DNA of 64,000 bases from Protula sp. h YS-2021. Its lineage: Eukaryota > Annelida > Polychaeta > Sabellida > Serpulidae. Positions 35,774 through 47,700 of this stretch are shown piece by piece. The position numbers and the translations under genes are program-made. Each line of letters opens with the position of its first letter. The first letter of the stretch is position 1. The stretch is taken from assembly GCA_949752745.1 (NCBI GenBank), contig OX457028.1, positions 2,292,420-2,356,419 on the forward strand. The letters are read 5' to 3'. Below the pieces are notes generated by a model. It saw nothing but the letters and a program-made list of their open reading frames with translations. It made no database searches and was not told the DNA's origin.

Positions 35774-36322
35774 TCAGTGGCAATGATAATCCTCCACATA
35801 TCCACAAGCACCGCAATAGTCACAGGTAAGTCCAAGTTGATTTTGTACGTTCATGTTCTCCAACTGAACTTCAGCCAGCCTTTTCTTGGATAGCTTTGAC
35901 ACCTTCATCCGACCATCCTTTCGCAGCTTGATAGGATTTATGACATGACATTCCGTACATGGTAATAAGACTGAGTTAATGTTATCCATCTCCTGAAGCA
36001 ATGTCTCACATTCACCATGATCCATGTTGATGTACTTCGTATATCCTAGTCCGTGAACCAGCAATGTATGTGCAAAAGTTATATAACGCATGCCCAAGAT
36101 TGAAATGACTTCCAGCCACTTATTTTCCGTTAAGTATAGTTTGAAGCCAATGGTGCGTAAATCTCTAAATCTCTCACACACAATCTTCCACGAAGATGGT
36201 GATAAAGCAACCCAGCTCTCTCCACGTTTGATTCGTAGAAATTGTCCAAATTTTCCATGTTGCACAGTAACAGTTATGTTTGCACTAATTTTAAAGCTGC
36301 TTGTCTTCTTCTTCTTCTCCAT
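35774..36322 (-). pseudogene. PC4-like/zinc protein of element B, copy 1, truncated
   Basis: From ATG 36322 (MEKKKKTSSFKISANITVTV). The two PC4-like units are present. A TGA appears where element A has a Cys codon in the CHCHK part, so the zinc cluster is cut after CGACGYVEDYHCH. The sequence downstream still resembles the missing end. The N-terminal part has diverged more from copy 2 than the C-terminal part. Confidence 0.65.
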
Positions 36323-36440
36323 GGTTATACAATGAAATGAAAACTTCACTCCCTTTATGTCTAACTATCTACCCAAACATATTACAAAGTTTTGAATTCA
36401 CTTCAACTCATTCATCGTGGAATCGGACAAGTTCTAGCTT

Positions 36441-37136
36441 CTACTTTGCTTCACAGACTTTAAGTACTCCACACTTGCCGCAGAAGTTGTTTGGTTCACA
36501 CAACTTGCAATTATACTTGTGGCAGTGGCAATGATAATCCTCCACATATCCACAAGCACCACAATACTCGCAGGTAAGTTCAAGTTGATTTTGCACATTC
36601 ATGTTCTCCAACTGAACTTCAGCCAGTCTTTTCTTGGAAAGCTTTGACACCTTCATCCGACCATCCTTTTGCAGCTTGATGATCGTTTTCTTGTCATGAC
36701 ATTCCTCACATGGTGATAGGGCTGAGTTGATGTTGTCCATCTCCTGAAGCAGTGTCTCCCATTCACCATCATTCATGTTGATGTGATGTGTGTATTCTTT
36801 CCCTTCAAACCGTGACGTGCGCACAAAACTCACATAACGCATATCCAAGTATGAAATGACTTCAAGCCACTTCGTTTGCGTTAAGTATAGTTTGAAGCCA
36901 ATGTCTCGTAAATTTTTCAAGCTCTGGCACACAATCTTCCACAAAGATGGTGAATAAGCACACCATCTCTCTCCACGTGTGATGCGTAGAAATGGCCCAT
37001 ATTCTCCATACTCCACAGTAATGGTTAAGTTAGCACTAATTTGAAAACTGCTGCCGCCGCCCTGGCTGCCGCCCTGGCTGCGCTGCGCTGCTGCCGCCGC
37101 TGCGTTGCTTGTTGCGCTCCTTGTCTTGTTCTCCAT
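36441..37136 (-). CDS. PC4-like/zinc protein of element B, copy 2, with Ala/Gly-rich insertion
   Basis: 231 residues from ATG 37136. After MENKTRSATSN there is a low-complexity Ala/Gln/Ser/Gly stretch (residues about 12-32), then the two PC4-like units (FQISANLTITV, INMNDGEWETLLQEM) and the complete Cys cluster (CEYCGACG, CHCHKYNCKLC, CGKCGVLKVC). The insertion coincides with the inner TIR border, so the TIR grew into this gene. TATA box and AP-1 site are 66-94 nt upstream. Confidence 0.65.
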   Translation of the reverse strand: MENKTRSATSNAAAAAAQRSQGGSQGGGSSFQISANLTITVEYGEYGPFLRITRGERWCAYSPSLWKIVCQSLKNLRDIGFKLYLTQTKWLEVISYLDMRYVSFVRTSRFEGKEYTHHINMNDGEWETLLQEMDNINSALSPCEECHDKKTIIKLQKDGRMKVSKLSKKRLAEVQLENMNVQNQLELTCEYCGACGYVEDYHCHCHKYNCKLCEPNNFCGKCGVLKVCEAK

Positions 37137-37201
37137 GACTGCTACACTGTACACTGCTACACTGTACTGATGAGGTCCACACACACACCCCCCCCCCCTC
37201 T

Positions 37202-37230
37202 TTTATACCCAACCATCCGCTGCTGAGTCA
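37202..37230 (-). promoter_or_regulatory. TATA box and AP-1 site, right TIR of element B
   Basis: Minus strand: TTGACTCAGCAGC, then TATAAAAGAGG. AP-1 core at 37224-37230, TATA at 37202-37207. It directs leftward transcription of the gene at 36441-37136. Confidence 0.6.
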
Positions 37231-40193
37231 AGCGAGACGTCAACGAAACGAGACGGTGAAGCAAGTGGCACTGGTAGCGATTCCCAGTGGCCCAGTGTGT
37301 CCCGTAAGCAGCCCTCTTTCACTCGAGACGCTAACGGCGAAAACGCCAAACGTCAAGCAATAATGCTGCTGTGTACATACTCTTCCCCCAGTGTGTCCCG
37401 TAAGCAGCCTCTTTCACTCGAGACGCCAACGGCGAAAACGCGAAACGTCAAGCAAGTGTTGCTGCTGTGTAAATACTCTTCCCCAGTGTGTCCCGTAAGC
37501 AGCCTCTTTCACTCGAGACGTCTCGACTTTTTTTTGGGGAGGGGTGGGGGGGGGGGTGGTCTGACGTTTCAACAATGCGGCACCCGTCTCGGCGCACACA
37601 CCCCCTTTCACTCGAGACGTCTCGGAGATTCTTGGGGAGGGGTGGGGGGGGTGGTCTGACATGCTTTGCAATGCAACAATGCGGCACCCGTCTCGGCACA
37701 CACACCCCCTTTCACTCGAGACGTCTCGGAGATTCTTGGGGGAGGGGTGGGGGGGGTGGTCTGACATGCTTTGCAATGCGGCACCCGTCTCGGCGCACAC
37801 ACACCCTTTCACTCGAGACGTCTCGGCTTTTTTGGGGAGGGGTGGGGGGGTGGTCTGACGTTTCAACAATGCGGCACCCGTCTCGGCGCACACACCCCTT
37901 TTCACTCGAGACGTCTCGGAGATTCTTGGGGGAGGGGTGGGGGGGTGGTCTGACATGCTTTGCAATGCGGCACCCGTCTCGGCGCACACACACCCTTTCA
38001 CTCGAGACGTCTCGGCTTTTTTTTTTTGGGGAGGGGTGGGGGGGTGGTCTGACGTTTCAACAATGCGGCACCCGTCTCGGCGTACACACCCTCGTTCACT
38101 CGAGACACTCACGCCTTCTTTCAAAAAAAAAACTCTCTGTCTCTGTCTCTCCACACCCCACACACCCCACACCCCGTCTCGGCACACACACCCTCGTTCA
38201 CTCGAGAACAACTCTGTTTGGAAAAGTATGCATGAGAATGGGAAATGCTTTAAAACTCTATCTCCACACCGTCTCGGCGCACACACCCCCTTTCACTCGA
38301 GACGTCTCGGCTTTTTTTTTTTTTTTTCACAAGCCCCCCATACCATTCTACCATTGCACCATTCTACAACCTTTCCCAATCCTTCCACCGGAAACACACT
38401 TTTCGCTCGCAATCCCTCGCAATCGTAATCCATGCAGCAGCATCCTTGCATCATATGACGTTTTCTTTCGTCACACTCTCTCGTCTCTCGCTTGGGGAGG
38501 GGTGGGAGGGTGGTCTGACGTTTCAACGGACGTGCTTTGCAATGCATGCAACAATGCGGCACCCGTCTCGGCATACACACCCTCGTTCACTCGAGACACT
38601 CACGCCTTCTTTCAAAAAAAAAAAACTCTCTGTCTCTGTCTCTCCACACCCCACACACTCCACACCCCGTCTCGGCACGGCACACACCCTTTCACTCGAG
38701 ACACTCACGCCTTCTTTCAAAAAAAAAACTCTCTGTCTCTGTCTCTCCACACCCCACACACCCCACACCCCGTCTCGGCACACACATCCTCCTTCACTCG
38801 AGAACAACTCTGTTTGGAAAAGTATGCATGAGAATGGGAAATGCTTTAAAACTCTATCTCCACACCGTCTCGGCGCACACACCCCCTTTCACTCGAGACG
38901 TCTCGGCTTTTTTTTTTTTTTCACAAGCCCCCTCCCCCCATACCATTCTACCATTGCACCATTCTACAACCTTTCCCAATCCTTCCACCGGAAACACACT
39001 TTTCGCTCGCAATCCCTCGCAATCGTAATCCATGCAGCAGCATCCTTGCATCATATGACGTTTTCTTTCGTCACACTCTCTCGTCTCTCGCTTGGGGAGG
39101 GGTGGGGGGTGGTCTGACGTTTCAACGGATGTGCTTTGCAATGCATGCAACAATGCGGCACCCGTCTCGGCGTACACACCCTCGTTCACTCGAGACACTC
39201 ACGCCTTCTTTCAAAAAAAAAAAACTCTCTCTGTCTCTGTCTCTCCACACCCCACACACTCCACACCCCGTCTCGGCACGGCACACACCCTTTCACTCGA
39301 GACACTCACGCCTTCTTTCAAAAAAAAAAACTCTCTGTCTCTGTCTCTCCACACCCCACACACTCCACACCCCGTCTCGGCACGGCACACACCCTTTCAC
39401 TCGAGACACTCACGCCTTCTTTCAAAAAAAACTCTCTGTCTCTGTCTCTCCACACCCCACACACCCCACACCCCGTCTCGGCACACACACCCTCGTTCAC
39501 TCGAGAACAACTCTGTTTGGAAAAGTATGCATGAGAATGGGAAATGCTTTAAAACTCTATCTCCACACCGTCTCGGCACGGCACACACCCTTTCACTCGA
39601 GACACACCTTCTTCTCTCTGTCTCTCTCTGTCTCTCTCTGTCTCTCTCCACACACACCCTTTCACCCCACCCCGTCTCGGCGCACACACCCCCTTTCACT
39701 CGAGACGTCTCGACTTTTTTTTTTTTTTTTTGGGGAGGGGTGGGGGGGGGGGGGTGGTCTGACGTTTCAATAGACCGTGGTCCAGTGTGTCCCGTAAGCA
39801 GCTTCTTTCACTCGAGACGCCCAACGAGACGGTGAAGCAAGTGCTGCTGCGCTGCTGCTGTGCTACTCTTCCCCAGTGTGTCCCGTAAGCAGCCCTCTTT
39901 CACTCGAGACGCCAACGGCGAAAACGCGAAACGTCAAGCAAGTGTTGCTGCTGTGTACATACTCTTCCCCCAGTGTGTCCCGTAAGCAGCCTCTTTCACT
40001 CGAGACGCCAACGGCGAAAACGCGATTGGGGAGGGGTGGGGGGGGGGGTGGTCGTCAATACTCTGTGTATTGACAAGGAGGGGTGGGGGGGTGGTCTGAC
40101 GTTTCACACATTTCGTCATCTCCGCCTGCATTGCCTGCATTGCCTGCAGAGCTTTCGAACTTTTGTAGAGAGCAGACGTGTCGAAAAAATAAT

Positions 40194-40370
40194 ATGCAGT
40201 TTAAGAAAGAATTTTTCACTGAGGAACGCCTGGCGGCTTATCATTTCTCAAAGAACGATGCCGATTTATGGGAAGAGGTATATGTCGACTACCAGGCGTT
40301 CCTCTATGAAACATGGAGGGATTTTCAGTCTCAACATCAACAGGAATTTCACCGCTATGTGTATGCATGA
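40194..40370 (+). CDS. 58-residue open frame in the right TIR of element B
   Basis: ATG 40194, identical to the left TIR frame at 23322-23498. AAAATAAAACTC (AATAAA at about 40395) follows the stop by some 25 nt and could serve as polyadenylation signal. Short, acidic and aromatic-rich. No family recognised. Confidence 0.4.
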   Translation: MQFKKEFFTEERLAAYHFSKNDADLWEEVYVDYQAFLYETWRDFQSQHQQEFHRYVYA

Positions 40371-40598
40371 GAATGTGTGGGAAATGCTTTTTAAAATAAA
40401 ACTCTTATAACTCTCTCCAATCCCCCCTCTTTCACTCGAGACGCCACACCTTTTTTTTTTCCCCCTCACAAGCCCCTACCATCCCCCATACCATTGTACA
40501 CACAACGTACAACGTTTCACCGGAAACACACTTTCGCTCGCAATCGCAATCGCAATCCTTGCCAATGACGTTTTCTTTCGTCACGCGCCCCCCATTCC

Positions 40599-40695
40599 AA
40601 ATAAGAGAACCACCGCACATGTGCGGTGGAACTCTTAAGAGTTCCACCGCACATGCGGTGGTTCTCTTGCCAAAAGTGCGGTGGTTCTCTTATTT
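40599..40695. repeat. Inverted repeats at the right end of element B
   Basis: Has the same outer words as the left palindrome, but the inside reads CCACCGCACATGTGCGGTGG followed by GTGGAACTCTTAAGAGTTCCAC and CCACCGCACATGCGG. The right terminus is thus a rearranged version of the left hairpin rather than an exact mirror. Confidence 0.85.
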
Positions 40696-40705
40696 CCTAC
40701 CTACT

Positions 40706-40711
40706 GCATGC
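40706..40711 (+). repeat. Target-site duplication of element B, right copy (GCATGC)
   Basis: Identical to 22991-22996 and directly adjacent to the right terminus CCTACCTACT. Confidence 0.9.
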
Positions 40712-42994
40712 AGTTAATTTTTGTGAATATGAGTGTAGAAGACTAATGGGATCAGAAACAATGTACACACTCGCCAGTGTCAGTAGCCCGTTTTGTCGGC
40801 CTTGACCACTCGTTTGTCTTCAAAAATAAATATATTCAGTTGAAATGGCCGAACCGGAACGAAATTATAGTCCGTTTGAAACATGGTGGAGAAAAAATGT
40901 ATGGGGCATCGTCACTGTTCCCGCAGAATGGTTCCATAGTAAGTGTACCTGAAAAAAGGAGAAACTTGTATTATCGCCCATCATAAGGCTTCAGACGATT
41001 AGCTCCGAGTCAGCTCTGACTTGTATAACATCGTATATCTCTCGGTGCCTGGAGACCTTTTAGCGCACCGCTTCTTTGGAGCTACAGACGATAAACCAAG
41101 CGGATTCGCACTTTAATCTGCCTGCTTGGTCGAGCCACACGTAAGCGCTGCGGCCCAAATTTATTTTCGGTCGACACAGCGTCATGTATTGACCCACACA
41201 ACAAACCGCGCCATTTTTATTTTCGGACATTTCCGATTTTTGTGAAGTGTCCGAGTACCGGTAATCTATGTCTGTCGCCAGTATTCATGCACGTTCGCCA
41301 TCCCGAAAAACAAGATTTATCCCCAAAATGTCATTTTTGTCTCGCCAATTATCACCCGAGTGGTCGGCTATATACATCAACACCCCTTTAAATTGTAGCA
41401 CTACCTAAACCTGTTCATATTCGGTATTTTGGTATACTTTTTCTTTTGATATTAGTTGTTTATGTGGTTATTTGATAAATTAATTCGCAAAATTCTTAGA
41501 TTTCGGGATGACGAAATAATATGGCGGATTAAAGTTGTCAAAAAATGTTTTGCCCGCAAATATTTAATTTCCCTATAACTCAACACAAATACTACAGTTT
41601 GCTTTGTAATTCTCTGGAAACATATCTAAAATTCTACACTTTCAACATTACCCCGAAAACAAAAAAGTAGTCGTTGAAAAACCACCCAAAAGCGGCGGAC
41701 GGTCGTAGGTTACTGGTAGTTTAGGAGGTCAGAGCATTTTTAAAACCTGCAGTAATATAGCCATATATGGTGCAACTGGAAAAATTGCCCAAAATAACAT
41801 ACAAAAATAGAATTTTGAAATTTTTTGTCAGCATAAAAAATCTGACGCTATTTTGAAATTTGATTTTTTTTTCAGAAATTCAGTCAAATTGAAATCGTTT
41901 TTTTTTTCATATTATTGGATGGTATTACCATACTGAAGGACCGGTTGTGTGTGTTTTGCCTTCCAAACCATAATTAGGCCCCAACCCTTCGGATTGGGGT
42001 ATAGAATTTTGGGGTGTCCGTCCGCCTGTCCGTAATCGCTTTATACTCCTATGAATTTGGGGGCGGTTGGGGCCTGCTTGTGTTTCACAAATACTTACTT
42101 GTGCCATTTAAACGGATTATGATATGTAGTAACTAGAACGCACAGAGTACCCGTACACAAGTTAATGTGAGATTTCTTCAATCTTTACAGTTTTGTCTGA
42201 AAAAGCTTGTAGTGTCCGAACTGGACAGAGTTTGATGCGCTGTTGCCAGTACAGGCCATTAAACATTAAAACTTGACTACGAGTAACCAAGGACCGTCCG
42301 CCACTTTTCAATGGTTTTTGCACAATAACTCTCGTGTTTTGGACGCGGTCCTGATATGCTTTTGTATGTAGCAAATACAGGATTTCACACAAGTTTTCTG
42401 TTATGCGCGAAGTAAAATGTCGTGATTTGCGAAAACGCCAGGCCGATATATTTTTTTCGGACAGGGTTTTCGAGCTGTAACTCACCACTTTATTCTATCA
42501 TCCCAAAATATAAATTTTAAGTGCAAACTGTAAGACTATCAACTCGCTTTTCAAAATGACTGCTAAGAGCTATATAAGGATTACAAATGAGCACAAACCT
42601 GACTTTATATGTGTATACTAACAGTTTACTTCTAGCAGCTCAGTATTTTGCATTCGAGAATAGTGGCAGTTGTCGGGAGGTGGTTCAGCTAAAAATATCA
42701 TGTCCGGTATAATTGTTGTTTTCGGGAGGTGGCGACACTACAGGCACAGGCGGGTTTAGCCTAGGTTACTGGTATAATTGTGCGGGTGCAGTTTAAAAAT
42801 CCTGCTAAAATCAATGCATTTTACAACAATGTACATGTGTGGTGCACCCTTGTCCTAGATGATTCTTGGTCCAGTGGGACTGGGTGCACCCGTGCCTACT
42901 GTAAAAGTGCATTCTAACGTTCATTACCAATGTTCTGCACAATGTTAGTGCCATTTCACAAGCAATTTCTTGATCGGTTTGGTTAACGAGTACA
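40712..42994. other. Host DNA, no gene recognised
   Basis: AT-rich non-coding sequence. An open frame at 40777-40986 matches nothing I know. The segment 41985-42105 (with CTATGAATTTGGGGGCGGTT) recurs at 43990-44105 just before an NDUFB10 exon, so this may be a duplicated part of the NDUFB10 intron. Confidence 0.5.
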
Positions 42995-43186
42995 GGAGTG
43001 ATATTCTGCTCTGTCCTTATTTTTAAGGATGTCCTTATTTTTAAAAATAAGGATAAAAAAGCTATTCTGCTCTATCCTCAAACTTAACAAATTCTTTTAA
43101 AAATAAGGATAAAAATTAAGGATGAGCCATCTAATCTCATGAATAAGGACGTCCTTAAATATAAGGACAGAGCAGAATACCACTCC
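42995..43186. mobile_element. MITE-like inverted-repeat element (192 bp)
   Basis: Starts GGAGTGATATTCTGCTCTGT and ends ACAGAGCAGAATACCACTCC, with further inner matches around TCCTTATTTTTAAGGA. It is AT-rich and non-coding. A clear target-site duplication is not visible, so the superfamily is unknown. Confidence 0.6.
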
Positions 43187-43950
43187 AGATGTTTCCCTCG
43201 AACTAGTTGCCGTAGAAACGATAAATTGACGTATCTTCCCACGGCTCTCCTAAACCATTGCAGTCGGGTGATACCTGCTTAGGACACGTAATGTCTGAAC
43301 CTCGACCCCAACTTGGTGTGTAAAATTTTGCATTTCTCTCAGGGCAGGTTGTGTGCCAGTGACAGACACTGCTATGGAATCAAAGCGTATATGTACTTTA
43401 TTAATTAGTAATTAATTATAATTAATGTGTGTCAGCGTGGGACTCTTGTCAAATGCATTGTATGGCTGTGTTTAGATTGGGATAGTTGCAGTGCGTTTGT
43501 GTGAATCATTACACGGACCCGTCAGAGTATAATAATCTTGGGTTAAAAATAAATGACTATAATCTTTGTTGGTATTTTTATGTAAAGCAGTTTGAACAGT
43601 TGTTACAACTAAAAAAGTCGAAATTAAAAAAGCGATAGTTGGAGAATTTTTCACTGTCCGACAGTTTTTGTTTCTGGAACAGGCGCAGAATTTAAGGTCG
43701 ATTTCTATTGGTACATCCATTTTTAAAGGGCTGTCCGAAAATAGAAAAAAAAAAAAACGTTTCTTTGGGTGTGGTCACGTAATGTGCGAAATCCGGAGTT
43801 GCTCTGGAAGACATTTCAGATAAATCAGGAACTGCTGTAACTTGATTTTTTTTTTTTTTTTTTGATGTTGGAACAAATTTTGCAAACCTGCCAACAAATT
43901 TCTCCATTATCCGAGGGTTATGCGGAGCTGAGCTCTGTAAGTTTTTTTTT
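43187..43950. other. Host DNA, no gene recognised
   Basis: AT-rich non-coding sequence with a poly-T run at 43844-43862. No motif worth naming. Confidence 0.4.
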
Positions 43951-43954
43951 TTCA

Positions 43955-44000
43955 GACGCCTGGCTCAAGGTGCAGCGCGATAACCCGGATTGGGGCCTAT
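43955..44000 (+). pseudogene. NDUFB10: Partial duplicate of an NDUFB10 exon start
   Basis: TTTTTTTTTCAG followed by ACGCCTGGCTCAAGGTGCAG and CGATAACCCGGA matches the first 35 or so bases of the exon at 44121, then stops. Both copies are bordered by the same intron words, so a segmental duplication created it. Confidence 0.7.
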
Positions 44001-44120
44001 AGGTTTGGGGTCTCCGTCTGGCCGTCCGTCTGTCCGTCATCGCTTTATACCCCTATGAATTTGGGGGCGGTTGGGGCCTGCTTGTGTTTCACAAATACTT
44101 ACTTGTTTTTTTTTTTTCAG

Positions 44121-44262
44121 ACGCGTGGCTGAAGGTGCAGCGTGATAACCCGGAGAACGTCTTCTACCACCGGCGCTTCCGACGAGTCCCGACCATCGAC
44201 CAGTGTCGTGTAGGCGACGCCGCCTGCTACTACGAAGCCAATGAGCAGTACAAGAGAGACAA
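44121..44262 (+). CDS. NDUFB10: NDUFB10 exon (complex I subunit)
   Basis: Acceptor TTTTTTCAG and donor GTGAGC border a 142-bp exon. It reads AWLKVQRDNPENVFYHRRF, RRVPTIDQC-x6-C, YYEANEQYKRD. The YHRxxRRVP block and the C-x6-C pair match animal NDUFB10, an accessory subunit of mitochondrial NADH:ubiquinone oxidoreductase on the intermembrane-space side. Earlier exons were not found in the window and may lie left of the Polintons. Confidence 0.82.
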
Positions 44263-44794
44263 GTGAGCATTTGATTGGGGGTGGATGGGGGGGGGGGTGG
44301 GGGCGGGGGGGGGGGGGGTGACATGCGTGGAAGTGAGGTAGGGGCGGGTCTAGCTCTTTAGGAAGAGGACAATTGGAGCGGTGGGGGAGAGAGGGGGGGA
44401 TGGGGTCGATGAGATTTAGGTCTTTTGAAAGAAACTGGTGTGCATTAGTTGTTAAGACTGAGGGGGGCGGGCGAGGGGGCGGAAGTGGGGGTTGATTTGG
44501 TTCTTGTGAGAAAAACAGGGGACACTGGCACCTGAAAGCGGGTGGGGGTGGGCTAGTACTATGTCAAATTAACTTGAGCAGAGTGAAGGTGGGGGAGGGG
44601 ATGTTGTATTGTTATGGAACTTTTAATTACCCCAATTTTCAGCTGTGTCTGTCCGTCCACCTTTCCTGTTTTGAGTACTTTTTTGACTTCACAGTGAATA
44701 TATATACATCAGAGATGTGCAGTGTCGTATTGTTGTTTGAAATTAACGGAAAATGGCTGGAAATTACTTTGATGAATTTGGATCCAGCTGTGAA
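44263..44794 (+). other. NDUFB10 intron, G-rich start
   Basis: Long G-runs (44276-44320) and GGGGA words, no gene. It leads into the 24-bp array. Confidence 0.6.
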
Positions 44795-47700
44795 ATGTGG
44801 CGTCCCCGTGGCACTAAACTGTGGCATCCCCATGCAATCAAACTGTAGCATCCCCATGGCACTCAACTGTGGCATCCCCATGGCAATAAACTGTGGCATC
44901 CCCATGGCACTAAACTGTAGCATCCCCATGGCACTCAACTGTGGCATCCCCATGGCAATAAACTGTGGCATCCACATAGCAATAAACTGTGGCATCCTCA
45001 TGGCAATAAACTGTGGCATCTCTATGGCAATAAACTGTGGCATCCTCATGGCAATAAACTGTGGCATCCCCATGGCAATAAACTGTGGCATCCCCATGGC
45101 AATAAACTGTGGCATCCCCATGGCAATAAACTGTGGCATTTCCATGGCAATAAAGTGTGACGTCCCCATGCCAATAGATTGTGTCATCCCCATGGCACTA
45201 AACTGTGTCATCCCCATGGCAATAAACTGTGTCCTCCTCATGGCAATAAACTGTGGCATCCCCATGGCAATAAACTGTGGCATTCCCATGGCAATAGACT
45301 GTGGCATCCCCATGGCAATAAACTGTGGCATCCCCATAGCACTAAACTGTGGCATCCCCATGGCAATAAACTGTGGCATCCCAATGGCAATAAACTGTGG
45401 CATCCCCATGCCAATAGACTGTGGCATCCCCATGGCACTAAACTGTGTCATCCCCATGGCAATAAACTGTGTCATCCCCATGGCAATAAACTGTGGCATC
45501 CCCATGGCAATAAACTGTGGCATCCCCATGGCAATAAACTGTGGCATCGCCATGGCAATAAACTGTCGTCCCCATGGCAATAAACTGTTTCATCCCCATA
45601 GCAATAAACTGTGGCATCCGCATGGCAATAAAATGTGGCATTCCCATAGCAATAGACTGTGGCATCCCCATGGCAATAAACTGTGGCATCCCCATGGCAA
45701 TAAACTGTGGCATCCCCATAGCACTAAACTGTGGCATCCCCATGGCAATAAACTGTGGCTTCCACATGGCAATAAACTGTGGCATCCCCATGGCAATAAA
45801 CTGTGGCATCCTCATGGCAATAGACTGTGGCATCCCCATGGCAATAAACTGTGGCATCCCCATGCCAATAAACTGTCGTCCCCATGGCAATAAACTGTTT
45901 CATCCCCATGGCAATAAACTGTGGCATCCGCATGGCAATAAACTGTGGCATCCCAATGGCAATAGACTGTGGCATCCCCATGGCAATAAACTGAGTCGTC
46001 CCCGTGGCAATAAACTGTGTCATCCCCATGGCAATAAACTGTGTCGTCCCCATGGCAATAAACTGTGTCATCCCCATGGCAATAAGCTGTGTCATCCCCA
46101 TGGCAATAAACTGTGGCATCCCCATGGCAATAAACTGTGTCATCCCCATGGCAATTAACTGTGTCGTCCCCATGGCAATAAACTGTGTCATCCCCATGGC
46201 AATAAACTGTGACATCCCCATGGCAATAAACTGTGTCATCCCCATGGCAATAAACTGTGGCATCCCCATGGCAATAAACTGTGTCGTCCCCATAGCAATA
46301 AACTGTGGCATCCCCATGGCAATAAACTGAGTCGTCCCCGTGGCAATAAACTGTGTCATCCCCATGGCAATAAACTGTGGCATCTCCATGGCAATAAACT
46401 GTGTCGTTCCCATGGCAATAAACTGTGTCATCCCCATGGCAATAAGCTGTGACATCCCCATGGCAATAAACTGTGTCATCCCCATGGCAATAAACTGTGG
46501 CACCCCCATGGCAATAAACTATGTCGTCCCCATGGCAATAAACTGTGTCATCCCCATGGCAATAAGCTGTGACATCCCCATGGCAATAAACTGTGTCATC
46601 TCCATGGCAATAAACTGTGTCATCCGATGGCAATAAACTGTGTCGCCCCATGGCAATAAACTGTGTCATCCCCATGGCAATAAGCTGTGACATCCCCATG
46701 GCAATAAACTTTGTCATCCCCATGGCAATAAACTGTGGCACCCCCATGGCAATAAACTGTGTCGTCCCCATGGCAATAAACTGTGTCATCCCCATGGCAA
46801 TAAGCTGTGACATCCCCATGGTAATAAACTGTGTCATCCCCATGGCAATAAACTGTGGCACCCCCATGGCAATAACTGTGGCATTTCCATGGCAATAAAG
46901 TGTGACGTCCCCATGGCACTAAACTGTGGCACCCCCATCGCCCAATCATAACTGTGGCATCCCCATGGCAATAAACTGTGGCATCCCCATGGTAATAAAC
47001 TGTGGCATCCCCATGGCACTAAACTGTGGCACCCCCATGGCAATAAACTGTCATCCCGATGGCAATAGACTGTGTCATCCACATGGCAATAGACTGTATC
47101 ATCCCCATGGTAATAGACTGTGGCATTACCATGGCAATAAACTGTGGCACCCCCATGGCAATAAACTGTGGCATCCCCAAGGCAATAAGCTGTGCATCAC
47201 CATGGCACTAAACTGTGGCATCCCCATGCCAATAAACTGTGGCATCCCCATGGCAATAAACTGTGGCATCCCCATGGCAATAAACTGTGGCATCCCCATG
47301 GCAATAAACTGTGTCATCCCCATGGCAATAAGCTGTGACATCCCCATGGCAATAAACTGTGGCACCCCTATGGCAATAAACTGTGGCGTCGCCATGGCAA
47401 TAAACTGTGGCATTTCCATGACAATAAAGTGTGGCATCCTCATGGCAATAAACTGTGGCATCCCCATGGCAATAAACTGTGGCATCCCCATGGTAATAAA
47501 CTGTGGCATCCCCATGGCAATAAACTGTGGCATCCCCATGGCAATAAACTGTCATCCCGATGGGAATAGACTGTGGCATCCCCATGGCAATAAACTGTGA
47601 CATCCCCAAGGCAATGAATTGTGGCATCACCATGGCACTAAACTGTGGCATCCCCATGCCAATAAACTGTGGCATCCCCATGGCAATAAACTGTGTCATC

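Larger units (their letters stand above)
22997..40705. mobile_element. Polinton/Maverick element B (17,709 bp), polymerase-deleted
   Basis: Termini AGTAGGTAGG...CCTACCTACT with 6-bp duplication GCATGC. It keeps the PC4-like cluster on the plus strand and the whole virion/integration block on the minus strand, in the same order as element A and with very similar sequence. The polymerase gene is absent except for the last codons (26886-26909), and NADAR is absent except for its start. TIRs are about 3.7-3.9 kb. The integrase and penton are intact. The capsid gene is frameshifted and the ATPase has a nonsense codon, so it is not autonomous. Confidence 0.93.
37045..40705 (-). repeat. Element B right TIR (about 3.7 kb)
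   Basis: Inverted counterpart of 22997-26860 with the same order of promoter, repeat units, 58-codon frame and terminal palindromes. Internal repeats (37290-40060) have fewer copies than on the left. Long open frames on either strand come from the repeats. Confidence 0.9.

Noticed and set aside
40777..40986. 69-codon frame just right of element B
   Set aside because: No similarity to anything I know and no splice or promoter support. It could be chance.
44574..46158. Long open frames (more than 430 codons plus, more than 310 minus) of octapeptide repeats
   Set aside because: They follow from the 24-bp repeat period, are open in several frames on both strands, and have no non-repetitive domain.
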